DNA of 64,000 nt from Oscillospiraceae bacterium (GTDB lineage: Bacteria; Bacillota; Clostridia; Oscillospirales; Acutalibacteraceae): the NCBI GenBank assembly GCA_022483045.1, contig JAKVOA010000001.1, forward strand, positions 581,750 to 645,749. Direction: 5' to 3'. Of this stretch, positions 16,709-25,686 are shown piece after piece. The position numbers were made by a program, and so were the translations under genes. Each line of letters begins with the position of its first letter. Position 1 is the stretch's first letter. The notes under the pieces were generated by a model. It was not told the DNA's origin and did no database searches. It was given only the letters and a program-made list of their open reading frames with translations.

Positions 16709-17386
16709 ATGCCCAGAAAGCACTTTGACCACGAACTGGAACAGCTGACCGAAAAGATTACCGAAATGGGGGACGCAATTCACACCAGCATTGCCTCTAC
16801 TATCCGCGCCCTGCGCACAGGGGACGTGCAGCTTGCCCGCAGGGTCGTGGCAGGCGACAATGACGTTGACCGCATGGAGCACGAAAACGAAAAGACCTGT
16901 ATGAATTTAATTGTCAGCCAGCAGCCCATTGCCGGCGACCTGCGCAATATCGCGGGCAGCTTAAAAATTTTGACAGATATGGAGCGCGAAGCGGACCAGT
17001 GCGCAGATATCTGCGAAATGGTAGCTGCGGGCGGCCTGCCCGGCAGCCAAAGTCTGCCGCTATGCCATATTGTCAACACCCTAGAAAAGGTAGAGACCAT
17101 GTTTACCGGCGCCATGGATGTCTTTTTAAGCCGCGACGCCAAGCGTGCCAAAGAAATTTGTATGGCCGATGATGAAATCGATTCTCTTTTCAGTAAAATT
17201 GTGCTGGAGGTCTGCTCTTCCATTACGCAGGACTCTGCCAATGTAATGCGAGAAGTAGACCTTTTGTTTATTATCAAGTATGTAGAGCGCATGGGCGACC
17301 ATGCTACCAATATTGCCGAGTGGGTTCTCTATATGGTTACCGGTGAGCACGAGGACTTAAACGAAGGTGAGGAAACCTTTCCATAA
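16709..17386 (+). CDS. phoU: Phosphate signalling protein PhoU
   Basis: Links the Pst transporter to PhoR kinase activity. 225 residues of helical bundle in two PhoU repeats (about residues 15-105 and 115-205), with metal-binding E/D-rich motifs such as EREADQCADICE and ERMGDHATNIAEW. ATG 16709 follows AAGGGGG. In its usual place directly behind pstB. Confidence 0.93.
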   Translation: MPRKHFDHELEQLTEKITEMGDAIHTSIASTIRALRTGDVQLARRVVAGDNDVDRMEHENEKTCMNLIVSQQPIAGDLRNIAGSLKILTDMEREADQCADICEMVAAGGLPGSQSLPLCHIVNTLEKVETMFTGAMDVFLSRDAKRAKEICMADDEIDSLFSKIVLEVCSSITQDSANVMREVDLLFIIKYVERMGDHATNIAEWVLYMVTGEHEDLNEGEETFP

Positions 17387-17451
17387 GCCTTGCCTTTCCC
17401 CGCCCGGCGGGGGCGGGTCGGCATCCATGCTTCAGAAGGAGGAAACCGTCA

Positions 17452-18159
17452 GTGGCTCTGATCTATATTGCGGACGATGAAAGAAATATCCGAAAGCTTA
17501 TCGCGTTTGGGCTCAAAGATGCCGGGTTTGAGACCGGCGAGTTTCCGGATGGCGAGACCCTGCTGCAGGGGGTCCGGCTGCGCCGGCCGGACGCAATTCT
17601 GCTGGACTGGATGATGCCCGGCATGGATGGGTTGCAGATCTGCCGCGCCCTGCGCCAGGGGGAAGAGACCCGCTCAGTGCCAATCCTGATGCTTACCGCC
17701 AAAGGAGAAGAAATCGACAAGGTGCTCGGCCTGGAAATGGGCGCGGACGACTACATAACAAAACCTTTCGGTATGAAAGAACTATGCGCCCGCGTACGTG
17801 CTGTGCTGCGGCGCGCAGCGCAGCAGCCGGACTTGCCAGAACCGGTGCTTTCTGCCAGCGGTATCACGGTGGATATTACCCGCCACACCGTACAGAAAGA
17901 CGGGCGGCAGATTGAGTTGACCGCAAAAGAATTTGACTTGCTGTGCATGCTCATGCGCCACGCCGGCCGGGTGCTGACACGCGATACCCTGCTCGACAAG
18001 GTCTGGGGCGTTTCTTATTTTGGCGATACCCGCACAGTGGATGTGCATGTGCGCTATCTGCGGCAGAAAATTGAGGATAATCCCGACAAGCCAGCCTGCA
18101 TTTTGACAGTGCGCGGCGTGGGGTACAAATTCTGTGCGCAGGAGGATGAGGCCGTTTGA
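17452..18159 (+). CDS. phoP: PhoP/PhoB-type response regulator
   Basis: Two-domain OmpR/PhoB-family regulator of 235 residues: receiver domain with acidic pocket DDE, phospho-acceptor Asp in LLDWMMPGMDG (about residue 52), K in YITKPFG, and a winged-helix domain with DTRTVDVHVRYLRQKIE. GTG at 17452 lies behind AGAAGGAGG. A GC-rich hairpin without U-tract (about 17396-17417) separates it from phoU. It probably binds the hexamer array before pstS. Confidence 0.92.
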   Translation: MALIYIADDERNIRKLIAFGLKDAGFETGEFPDGETLLQGVRLRRPDAILLDWMMPGMDGLQICRALRQGEETRSVPILMLTAKGEEIDKVLGLEMGADDYITKPFGMKELCARVRAVLRRAAQQPDLPEPVLSASGITVDITRHTVQKDGRQIELTAKEFDLLCMLMRHAGRVLTRDTLLDKVWGVSYFGDTRTVDVHVRYLRQKIEDNPDKPACILTVRGVGYKFCAQEDEAV

Positions 18160-19907
18160 AAAAGAAACTGACCCTGCTGAATGTGCTGATTGTAATTCTC
18201 AGCTTTTCGACGGCCTTTCTGCTGTGTGCTTTTCAGGTGCGCAGCCAGTATGGGCAGGAGTTCAGCCGCCGGCTGGATGCGGTTCTTTCTTTATCTTCTT
18301 TAGATATTGACAACATACAGAAAAATCCGCAGGGCGAGGCTGAGCGCCTGGGCGCCTCTTTGCAAAAGACCGGCCAGCAGATGCGCGTCAGCATCATCAG
18401 TACGGGCGGCCGCGTGCTGGGCGACAGCGAAAAGCGCGACATCAATGAAAACCACCTGCAGCGCCCCGAGGTGCAGCAGGCCCTGAAAAGCGGCCGCGGC
18501 TATGATCTGCGTCTGAGTGAAACCACCCATGAGTATTATTTGTATGCTGCTCTGAAAGTTAATCAGCAGTCTATTATTCGCGTGGCGCTGCGCACAACAG
18601 AGATGGACAGCGTCATGCTCATTTTGGCACGCAACGCGGGTTTGTGTCTGCTGCTCGGTATTCTGATTGCCTGTGCAGTTACGCTGCCTCTGGTCGCGCG
18701 GGCGCTGCATCCTCTGCAGGATCTGACCAATACTGCCGAAGAAATCAGCCGGGGCAATTTTTCGAGCCGTGTGTCTGTAAAAGATGCAAAAGACGAGGTT
18801 GGCCGGCTGGCGCGTTCTTTTAATCGTATGACCCGCAGTACAGAAAATGCTATTACTGAATTGCGGCGAAACCAGAGCCGGCTCAAGGGACTTTTAGAGG
18901 GCATGGACGACGGCGTGCTTGCGATAGACAGCGATGACCATATCCTGTTTTTCAATGAGCGCGCACGCATGCTGCTTTCCTGTCCCGCACTCAGCGTAGG
19001 GGCACCGATGGATACCAGTTTGGTATTAAGTCATGTCGGCCGGGTAATGCACCGTGCCAAAGACAGCGGCAGACCGTGCAAAGACCAGATCACGGGTGTT
19101 ACGGCCGGGCAGCAGTTTACGGTGTATGCGGCGGTCGTAGAGGACGGCAGCAGCGTACTTGCGGTCATCAGCGATATCAGCCGCATGAAGCGGCTGGAGC
19201 AGATGCGCAGCGAGTTTGTCGGCAATGTTACGCACGAACTGAAGACACCGCTCACCTCCATACGTGCCAGTATCGAACTGCTGAAAAGCGGCAGCCGCGA
19301 TAAGGAAACACGCGCCTACTTTTACGATGTGCTGGATATGGAAGCTGAGCGCCTGCAGAATCTCATTGACGATATGCTGGCACTTTCGCGCCTGGAAAAC
19401 ATGCGTGAAGACCCCGCAGCACAGCCGATTTGTGTGGAGCGGGCAGTTGCTGCCAGCGTGGAGCGCCTGCAGCCGGTGGCGGAAAAAGACCGGGTTGCTG
19501 TTTCTTATCAGGTTGACCCGAAAATGTACGTCTGCTGTGCCCCAACGCGGCTGGAGCAGCTCTTTTCCAATTTGATTGAAAATGCGGTCAAGTACAACCA
19601 CCCCGGCGGGCGGGTTGAGATTACAGGCACTGCCCAGAGAGAAATTGCCGTGGTGCGCGTGCGCGACACAGGCATCGGCATTGCGCCGGAGCATATCCCG
19701 CGCTTGTTTGAGCGCTTTTACCGGGTCGATACCAGCCGCTCCCGCGAGATTGGCGGCACCGGACTGGGCCTGTCAATTGTAAAGCACATTGCTGTGCTGT
19801 ATGGCGGCGATATCAGCGTAGAGAGCCGGGTAGGTGAGGGCTCCGTGTTTACGGTGCGTCTGCCGCTTGCACACCCCGAAAAAGGACAGCGCGAGCTGCC
19901 CGTATAA
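18156..19907 (+). CDS. phoR: PhoR-type sensor histidine kinase
   Basis: 583-residue membrane kinase: membrane segment 1 at about 7-27, extracellular domain 28-150, membrane segment 2 at about 155-178, HAMP 178-232, PAS 240-345, HisKA with FVGNVTHELKTPLTS (His about 360), and a HATPase domain with N box LIENAVKYN, G1 DTGIGI and G2 GGTGLGLSIVK. The TTG start overlaps the phoP stop, so kinase and regulator are coupled. The sensing domain is PhoR-like; PstB-PhoU likely modulates it. Confidence 0.92.
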   Translation: MKKKLTLLNVLIVILSFSTAFLLCAFQVRSQYGQEFSRRLDAVLSLSSLDIDNIQKNPQGEAERLGASLQKTGQQMRVSIISTGGRVLGDSEKRDINENHLQRPEVQQALKSGRGYDLRLSETTHEYYLYAALKVNQQSIIRVALRTTEMDSVMLILARNAGLCLLLGILIACAVTLPLVARALHPLQDLTNTAEEISRGNFSSRVSVKDAKDEVGRLARSFNRMTRSTENAITELRRNQSRLKGLLEGMDDGVLAIDSDDHILFFNERARMLLSCPALSVGAPMDTSLVLSHVGRVMHRAKDSGRPCKDQITGVTAGQQFTVYAAVVEDGSSVLAVISDISRMKRLEQMRSEFVGNVTHELKTPLTSIRASIELLKSGSRDKETRAYFYDVLDMEAERLQNLIDDMLALSRLENMREDPAAQPICVERAVAASVERLQPVAEKDRVAVSYQVDPKMYVCCAPTRLEQLFSNLIENAVKYNHPGGRVEITGTAQREIAVVRVRDTGIGIAPEHIPRLFERFYRVDTSRSREIGGTGLGLSIVKHIAVLYGGDISVESRVGEGSVFTVRLPLAHPEKGQRELPV

Positions 19908-19911
19908 AAAC

Positions 19912-19951
19912 AAAAAAATCCGCTGCAGTTTTTGGACCGCAGCGGATTCCT
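19912..19951. terminator. Terminator between phoR and the zinc-ribbon membrane protein
   Basis: AATCCGCTGC and GCAGCGGATT arms with a 12-nt loop. The seven-base U-tract is on the minus strand; on the plus strand the tail is weaker (CCTTTATG). It serves two convergent genes. Confidence 0.75.
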
Positions 19952-20353
19952 TTATGCTTTTTTGATAAATTCTGTATGGCAGACCGGGCAGGTGATAGAG
20001 ATTTTTCCGCGCCCGCGCGGTACGCGCAGGGTGGCCTTGCATTTTGGGCAGCGGTAGTAGCGGTAGACTTTTCGGTCTGCCCAGCGGGTGCGCAGCTGAC
20101 TGAAAAAGCGGGAAACAGGCTGCATATCCGATAGAAACTTTTGATTTTCCGCCCAGCGCTTTTCGTTGTTGCGGGAAAACATGCGGAACAGCGCGTAGAT
20201 AAAAATGGCAGTGGTTAGCACTGCAAGGATCAGGTAGGGGATACCGCGCAGAAAAATATTAACAAAATTCAGTACCAAAAACAGTACAATCAACCCCAAG
20301 GTCATCTGGTCAGGGCCGTGGCGCCCGTACATGAACCTTTGCAGCCAATTCAT
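19952..20353 (-). CDS. Small membrane protein with C-terminal zinc ribbon
   Basis: Function unknown. 133 residues: cytosolic start MNWLQRFMYGRHGPDQ, two closely spaced membrane segments (about 20-38 and 40-58), a basic linker, then RYYRCPKCKATLRVPRGRGK and CPVCHTEF, a four-cysteine ribbon. The pattern is common in Oscillospiraceae as a conserved hypothetical. ATG 20353 follows AAAGGTGG. Single gene with its own terminator. Confidence 0.8.
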   Translation of the reverse strand: MNWLQRFMYGRHGPDQMTLGLIVLFLVLNFVNIFLRGIPYLILAVLTTAIFIYALFRMFSRNNEKRWAENQKFLSDMQPVSRFFSQLRTRWADRKVYRYYRCPKCKATLRVPRGRGKISITCPVCHTEFIKKA

Positions 20354-20537
20354 GAAGAAACCACCTTTCAGAAAATAAAATACAAAAGATACTGTATCTA
20401 TAAATAAGATTGTACAACACGATAGATGACTTTGCAATGCAGCAGCATTTAATTTTAAACATTCTTTACAACTTGTTCAAGAAAAGAGACAAAAAGCAAA
20501 TGAAAAGAAGGCATACGCAAAGGATACTGTAGAAGAA

Positions 20538-20566
20538 TTGCCATACGGGGCGCCCTGCGGTATAAT
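20538..20566 (+). promoter_or_regulatory. Putative sigma-A promoter for alaX
   Basis: TTGCCA, 17 bp, TATAAT, ending 33 bp before the TTG start. Confidence 0.65.
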
Positions 20567-20599
20567 AAAACAAACTGGAAGTTACCAGAGGTGTTATTT

Positions 20600-21757
20600 T
20601 TGGAAACGCAAAAACTCTACTATGAAAATGTTTATCAGCGCACGTTCTGTGCAAAGGTGCTTTCCTGTGAAAAGGCAAAGGCCGGTTGGAATGTTGTGCT
20701 GGACCGCACTGCTTTTTACCCGGAGGGTGGCGGTCAGCCGGGCGATCAGGGCGTGCTCGACCGCGTAAATGTACTGGATACTCACATGAAAAACGGTGTA
20801 ATTCTGCACCGCACCGATGCCTCCCTGCCAGTGGGAAAACGCGTGACCGGCGGTATTAACTGGCCGCTGCGCCGCTCCCGTATGCAGGAGCACACCGGTG
20901 AACATATTCTTTCCGGCGTACTGCACCGTTTCTTTGGGGTGACGAACGTCGGCTTTCACATGGGCAGCGCCTGCGTTACGCTGGATTTGGACAAGCCGCT
21001 TGATGCCCACCAGGTTGCTTTGGGCGAGCGCCTTGCCAACGAAGCAGTATATCAGGACCTGCCGGTACGGATTGACTACCCGGATGCCAAGACCCTGAAA
21101 ACGCTGGATTACCGCAGCAAAAAAGAATTGACGGGCCGTGTGCGCATTGTCACCATTCCCGGCTACGATGTGTGTGCCTGCTGTGGCACGCACGTTGCCC
21201 ACACCGGCGAAATCGGCATGGTAAAGGTCATTGGTCAGATGCACTACAAGGGTGGTGTGCGTATTTCTATGCTCTGCGGCAGCCGTGCGTTGAAAGATTA
21301 TGATGCGCAGCTGTGCTCTGTCAGCGCTGTTTCCGGCCTGCTGTCGGCAAAACCCGAAAAGGTAACGGATGCAGTAGAGCATTTACTTTCAGAAAAGGCA
21401 GCCCTGCAGCAGCGTTTGGACACCGTGCAGAATGAACTTTTCGCAAAGAAAGCGGCGGATGTACAGCCGGGCACAAACGGAATGCTGTGCTGTTTTGAGG
21501 CAGACCTGCAGCCAGATGACCTGCGGCGCTATGTTTCGCTGCTGTCGCCCAAATGCCGCTGCGCTGCTGTTTTCAGCGGGGAAGAGGGCAGCTACCATTT
21601 TGTGCTTGCCAGTGAGGCAGAGGATATCCGTCCGCTGGGTAAAGAGATGGGAAAAGCCCTGCACGGCCGCGGCGGCGGAAAACCGCACTTTCTGCAGGGA
21701 CAGGTGCAGGCTTCCCGCGCGGAAATAGAAGCGTGGTTTGCAAAAAAACAGCTGTAA
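20600..21757 (+). CDS. alaX: Alanyl-tRNA editing protein (AlaX-L type, with DHHA1 domain)
   Basis: Free-standing editing enzyme that hydrolyses mischarged Ser- or Gly-tRNA(Ala). The 385-residue protein has the N-terminal beta-barrel (DRTAFYPEGGGQPGDQG), the editing core with zinc ligands HTGEH (about residue 97) and CCGTHVAHTGEIG (CxxxH, about residue 195), and a C-terminal DHHA1 domain with HGRGGGKPHFLQGQ. No class II synthetase core is present. Start: GTG 20591 and TTG 20600 are in frame; TTG is chosen because AGAGG is then 8 bp away. The 3' end is partly repeated behind the gene. Confidence 0.9.
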   Translation: METQKLYYENVYQRTFCAKVLSCEKAKAGWNVVLDRTAFYPEGGGQPGDQGVLDRVNVLDTHMKNGVILHRTDASLPVGKRVTGGINWPLRRSRMQEHTGEHILSGVLHRFFGVTNVGFHMGSACVTLDLDKPLDAHQVALGERLANEAVYQDLPVRIDYPDAKTLKTLDYRSKKELTGRVRIVTIPGYDVCACCGTHVAHTGEIGMVKVIGQMHYKGGVRISMLCGSRALKDYDAQLCSVSAVSGLLSAKPEKVTDAVEHLLSEKAALQQRLDTVQNELFAKKAADVQPGTNGMLCCFEADLQPDDLRRYVSLLSPKCRCAAVFSGEEGSYHFVLASEAEDIRPLGKEMGKALHGRGGGKPHFLQGQVQASRAEIEAWFAKKQL

Positions 21758-21995
21758 AGTTATTTCTATTACATTTACAAAAAGTGCCGAAACGCTCCGC
21801 AAAACTGCATTTTCCGGTGTAGATTTTCTGTGCAGAAATAGAAGCGCAGTTCACAGAGAATCAGCTGTAAAGTGATTTTCATTACATCTGCAGAAAATGC
21901 CGAAACGCCTCACAATCCTGCATTTTTCGCTGCAGAAATTTCGTGGAAAAGCAGAAATGTGGTTTATGAGTAAAAGGTGTAAAGCAATTGCCTTG
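21722..21995 (+). repeat. Decayed tandem duplication of the alaX 3' end
   Basis: Unit 1 (21722-21834) contains the last 12 codons of alaX, its stop and downstream sequence. Unit 2 (21835-21953) repeats it imperfectly, including a homologous end EIEAQFTENQL-stop against EIEAWFAKKQL-stop, then GCCGAAACGC and CTGCATTTT. Unit 3 (21954 to about 21995) is a shortened piece with GTGGTTT and GTGTAAAGC. Period 113-119 bp. Confidence 0.65.
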
Positions 21996-22055
21996 ACAGG
22001 CGATCCACCATTCTATATTCTTTTCGCTCCAGTGAAAACAAAAAACGAACATAAG

Positions 22056-22093
22056 AAAAAGGTCTTGACAGAAATGTTCTGCAAGACCTTTTT
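22056..22093. terminator. Bidirectional terminator between alaX and ackA
   Basis: AAAAAGGTCTTG and CAAGACCTTTTT arms with a 14-nt loop; the flanking genes converge. Confidence 0.88.
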
Positions 22094-22141
22094 GCGGTCC
22101 CTAGGGCCGCTGCTGTATATATGCTGTATAAATGCTGTTTG

Positions 22142-23395
22142 TTAGATATCTTCGGGGTCAACCACGGTTTTATCTTCCGTATTTGCGTAGGTCAGCTTGT
22201 CGACGATGGCGCGTGTATCGCGGGCAATCATCAGTTCTTCGTTGGTGCAAATAGTGTATACCGGCACAAGCGAATCAAATGTGCTGATCTTACCCTCTTT
22301 GCCGTGCACCGTTGCATCGTTTACCAGGGCGTCAATTTTTACACCGAGGTAGCGCAGGTAGCGGCAGACCGCATAGCGCAGGCTGGGCTGATTTTCGCCA
22401 ATGCCTGCTTCAAAAGTGATGACATCTACGCCGTTCATAGCGGCCGCATAGGCGCCAATGAACTTTGCAATCTGATAGAAAAGAATTTGGTGTGCCAGTG
22501 TGGCGCGGGGTTCGCCGCGGATTTCGGCTTTGGTGACATCTCGGTCATCCGCATAGCCAGAAACACCCAGCATACCGGATTTACGGTTCAGGATATTGTC
22601 CATTTCTTCTGCGGTCAGGTTTTCTTTCTGCATGATATATGTGACAACAGAGGGGTCCAAAGAGCCAGAGCGTGTGCCCATCATAAAGCCATCCAGAGGG
22701 GTAAGGCCCATGCTGGTGTCTACCACTTTGCCGCCCTCAATGGCGGTAATGGAGGAACCATTGCCAATATGGCAGCTGATGATTTTCAGGTCTTCAATCG
22801 GCTGATGCATCAAGTGGGCAACATGCTGCGAAACATAGCGGTGGCTGGTGCCGTGGAAGCCATAGCGGCGTACTTTGTATTTTTCGTAGTATTCCCACGG
22901 AATCGGATAGATGTAAGCTTTTGCGGGCATGGTAGAATGAAAACTGGTATCGAAAACGACGACTTCCGGCACACGCGGACCAAAGACTTCTTCACAGGCG
23001 TTGATTGCGTCAAGTTCTGGGCGGTTGTGCAGCGGGGCCAGCGGAATGAGGCTTTCAATACCTTTCTTTACATCGTCGGTAATGAGCACAGAGGAGTCAA
23101 ACAAATCGCCGCCCTGCACCACGCGGTGGCCAATAGCAGAGATTTCATCCATGCTCTTGACAACGCCGTAGGTTTTGTCTATCAGCACCTTAGTGACCAT
23201 TTCAAAGGCCGCTTTATGGTCGGCAATCTGCACGTCTTCTGACATCTTGCGGCCGTCAGCGGTTGTTACGCTGAAAGAGCCGTTTTCCATGCCGATTCGC
23301 TCGCAGTTGCCTTTGCACATCATCTTTTCGGTGTCCATGTCAATCAGCTGATACTTTAAAGAAGAGCTGCCGGCATTGATGACCAAAACTTTCAT
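22142..23395 (-). CDS. ackA: Acetate kinase
   Basis: Makes ATP and acetate from acetyl phosphate, the energy step of acetogenic fermentation. 417 residues with ASKHA motifs: VLVINAGSSSLKYQL at the N-terminus, GHRVVQGG (about residue 90), VFDTSFHSTMP (about residue 150), GFHGTSHRYV, and GIGEN near residue 330. The C-terminus is slightly longer than the usual 400 residues. ATG 23395 follows GGAGGG; an in-frame ATG five codons upstream overlaps that site. No pta gene is adjacent. Divergent from tmcAL. Confidence 0.95.
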   Translation of the reverse strand: MKVLVINAGSSSLKYQLIDMDTEKMMCKGNCERIGMENGSFSVTTADGRKMSEDVQIADHKAAFEMVTKVLIDKTYGVVKSMDEISAIGHRVVQGGDLFDSSVLITDDVKKGIESLIPLAPLHNRPELDAINACEEVFGPRVPEVVVFDTSFHSTMPAKAYIYPIPWEYYEKYKVRRYGFHGTSHRYVSQHVAHLMHQPIEDLKIISCHIGNGSSITAIEGGKVVDTSMGLTPLDGFMMGTRSGSLDPSVVTYIMQKENLTAEEMDNILNRKSGMLGVSGYADDRDVTKAEIRGEPRATLAHQILFYQIAKFIGAYAAAMNGVDVITFEAGIGENQPSLRYAVCRYLRYLGVKIDALVNDATVHGKEGKISTFDSLVPVYTICTNEELMIARDTRAIVDKLTYANTEDKTVVDPEDI

Positions 23396-23533
23396 AATTG
23401 GACCCTCCATTATTCAGTTTTTTTGCAAAATACTCTCATTTAGCTTGCAAATGAAACCCATATAATAATATAATAATACAAAAAGCATAGAAATACAAGT
23501 ACTGTAATTAGTAAAAAAGGAGAAAACCTAAAA

Positions 23534-24742
23534 ATGCGTCTTGCGGTTGTCATCGCGGAATATGACCCATTTCACAAAGGCCATGCGGCACTGCTGCAGG
23601 CAGTGCGTGCTGCCGGGGCGACCCACGCGGCTGTGGTGATGAGCGGCAGCTTTCTACAGCGGGGGGCGGCGGCGTGCTTTTCCAAATGGTCGCGTACCCG
23701 CCAGGCGCTGTGCTGCGGGGCAGATTTGGTGGCAGAGCTGCCGCTGCCGTGGGCCGCAACGGGCGCTGAAACCTTTGCGCGCGGCGGCGTGGCTTTGGCA
23801 GATGCTCTGGGCGCGGACATGCTGGCTTTTGGCAGCGAGTGTGGCAGTGCCGAGCAGCTTTCCGGTGTGGCGGCGCTGCTGCTGCGGCCGCAGCTGGGGG
23901 AGGAACTGCGCGGCAGAATGAAAGCCGGCGTTCCTTTTGCACAGGCGCGGGAAGCGGCCGTGGCAGCCTTGGCCGGCAATAAGACGGCGGCCTTGCTGCG
24001 CGGGCCAAACAACATCTTGGGGATTGAGTACTGCAAGGCAATCCAGCAGCAGGGGTGTGGCATGTCTGTCTTTACCGTGCAGCGCCGCGGCGCTGGGCAC
24101 GGCAGCTTGGAAGAGAACGCGCTTCCCTCAGCGGGCCGGGTTCGCGCGCTATTGTGCTGCGGCGACAAAAGCTGGGTGCAGGCGCTGCCACCCGCAGGCG
24201 CTGCCATTGCAGCAGCGGAAGTGCAGGCAGGCCAAGCTCCTGCCTCTCTGCAAAATGTGGAGCGTGCTGTGCTTTACCGCCTGCGCACAATGTCTCGGCA
24301 AGAGTACGCCGCCCTGCCGGATCTGAGCGAGGGACTGGAAAACCGCCTGTACGCGGCTGCTCGCACGGCCTGTTCACTGGAGGCGTTTTACCGCATGGTT
24401 AAAACGCGGCGTTACAGCCTTGCGCGCCTGCGCCGTATCACCCTTTCTGCTTTTCTGGGCCTGCGGGCGGGGGACAGCACCGGTCTTCCTCCCTACCTCA
24501 GGGTACTCGGATTTGGCCCGAATGGACGCGAAATTTTGGGCCGCGCTGCACAAAAAGGAAAACTTCCGCTGGTTACGCACACTTCTGACAGACAAAAACT
24601 TGACAGCAGAGGGCAAAGTGTGCTTGAATTAGAAAACAGAGCAGCGGATATTTGGGCACTTTGCTGTCCCGCGCCGTGTCCGGCAGGGTTGGATTTAACT
24701 ACCGGCATTCTTTTCCCTAAAAAAGGTGAGTGTTGCACATGA
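23534..24742 (+). CDS. tmcAL: tRNA(Met) cytidine acetate ligase
   Basis: Uses ATP and acetate to acetylate the wobble cytidine of elongator tRNA(Met). 402 residues starting MRLAVVIAEYDPFHKGH, the nucleotidyltransferase HxGH-type motif, then VVMSGSFLQRG, SKWSRTRQALCCGADLVAELP and FGSEC, all typical of the YlbM/DUF795 family. ATG 23534 has AAGGAG upstream. Its substrate acetate is the product of the divergently transcribed ackA. It overlaps the next gene by 4 bp (ATGA). The gene is very GC- and Ala-rich compared with its neighbours. Confidence 0.92.
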   Translation: MRLAVVIAEYDPFHKGHAALLQAVRAAGATHAAVVMSGSFLQRGAAACFSKWSRTRQALCCGADLVAELPLPWAATGAETFARGGVALADALGADMLAFGSECGSAEQLSGVAALLLRPQLGEELRGRMKAGVPFAQAREAAVAALAGNKTAALLRGPNNILGIEYCKAIQQQGCGMSVFTVQRRGAGHGSLEENALPSAGRVRALLCCGDKSWVQALPPAGAAIAAAEVQAGQAPASLQNVERAVLYRLRTMSRQEYAALPDLSEGLENRLYAAARTACSLEAFYRMVKTRRYSLARLRRITLSAFLGLRAGDSTGLPPYLRVLGFGPNGREILGRAAQKGKLPLVTHTSDRQKLDSRGQSVLELENRAADIWALCCPAPCPAGLDLTTGILFPKKGECCT

Positions 24743-25674
24743 GTATCGATGTTAAAGAAGTGGAGTACAGCAATTACGGCCATTGCCTGCGCATCAGCAA
24801 CCACTTCATTGATGTGCTGGTTACCATCGACTTTGGGCCGCGCATTGCCCGCATCGGCTTTTTAGACGGGCCAAATCTGCTTTACTGGGATGAAGACCAG
24901 GGCCACATTTTTGCCAACGAAAAAATCAAATCGTACTACGGCCCGCAGGCGGCCTTTCATTCTTACGGCGGGCACCGGGTGTGCTGTGCGCCGGACCGTA
25001 TGCCACAGAGCTACTACCCCGACAACGAGCCTGTAGTTTACAGTATTTTAAACGGCGGGGTCCGGTTTACGCCGCCCGAGCAGAAGAAAAACGAGCTGCA
25101 GCTTTCGTTTGAGGTCATGATGGGCACAGATGCCTCTGACCTGATGATTGTCAACAAGCTGCGCAGCTGCTCGCGTGAAAGCAAGCGCATTTCGCTGTGT
25201 GGCAGCACCATGATGGCACCGGGCGGCGTGGTGGTGATTCCGCAGAACGCAGGCACAGATGAAAAGCACCTGCCAAACCGCAATTTCAGCCTTTGGCCGT
25301 TTTCCAGTTTCCGCGATGAGCGCCTGTCACTGGGGGATAGATACATTCTGGTACATCAGGCGCCCTACGGGCGGAATCTGAAGTTTGGTGTCAATGACCT
25401 GCAGGGCTGGGTTGGCTACTCTAACCATGGCTGTACGCTGGTCAAGCGCTTTGTGCACGCAGTGGGTCAGCCGTACCCGGATTTTGGTTCCTCTCTGGAA
25501 ACATACGTCTGCGATGACTACGCTGATTTGCGCACTCTGTCACCGCTGTACACTGTCGAGCCGGGGGAGGGAATCCGCCACGTGGAAAATATTGCACTGT
25601 TTCATTCGCCGGACTTGGAAATGGGCCTGCCCGAGCAGACAGTAGATGACTTCGTCTGCCATTTGGGTATCTAG
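24739..25674 (+). CDS. Uncharacterised protein, DUF4380/mutarotase-like
   Basis: 311 residues without signal peptide. The N-terminal segment NHFIDVLVTIDFGPRIARIG followed by GPNLLYW resembles the opening of DUF4380 and galactose-mutarotase-like beta-sandwich proteins; later SYGGHRVCCAPDRMPQSYYP and VGYSNHGCTLVKRF are conserved-looking but I cannot assign active residues. A role in binding or modifying a carbohydrate is possible but inferred from fold resemblance only. Translationally coupled to tmcAL by an ATGA overlap. Confidence 0.65.
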   Translation: MSIDVKEVEYSNYGHCLRISNHFIDVLVTIDFGPRIARIGFLDGPNLLYWDEDQGHIFANEKIKSYYGPQAAFHSYGGHRVCCAPDRMPQSYYPDNEPVVYSILNGGVRFTPPEQKKNELQLSFEVMMGTDASDLMIVNKLRSCSRESKRISLCGSTMMAPGGVVVIPQNAGTDEKHLPNRNFSLWPFSSFRDERLSLGDRYILVHQAPYGRNLKFGVNDLQGWVGYSNHGCTLVKRFVHAVGQPYPDFGSSLETYVCDDYADLRTLSPLYTVEPGEGIRHVENIALFHSPDLEMGLPEQTVDDFVCHLGI

Positions 25675-25686
25675 GAGTCATAAAAA

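Noticed and set aside
17396-17417. GC-rich hairpin between phoU and phoP as a terminator
   Set aside because: No U-tract follows and phoP lies directly behind, so it is at most an mRNA stability element.
22121-23242. 373-codon plus-strand frame opposite ackA
   Set aside because: Acetate kinase on the minus strand has all family motifs; the antisense frame is a by-product of codon bias.
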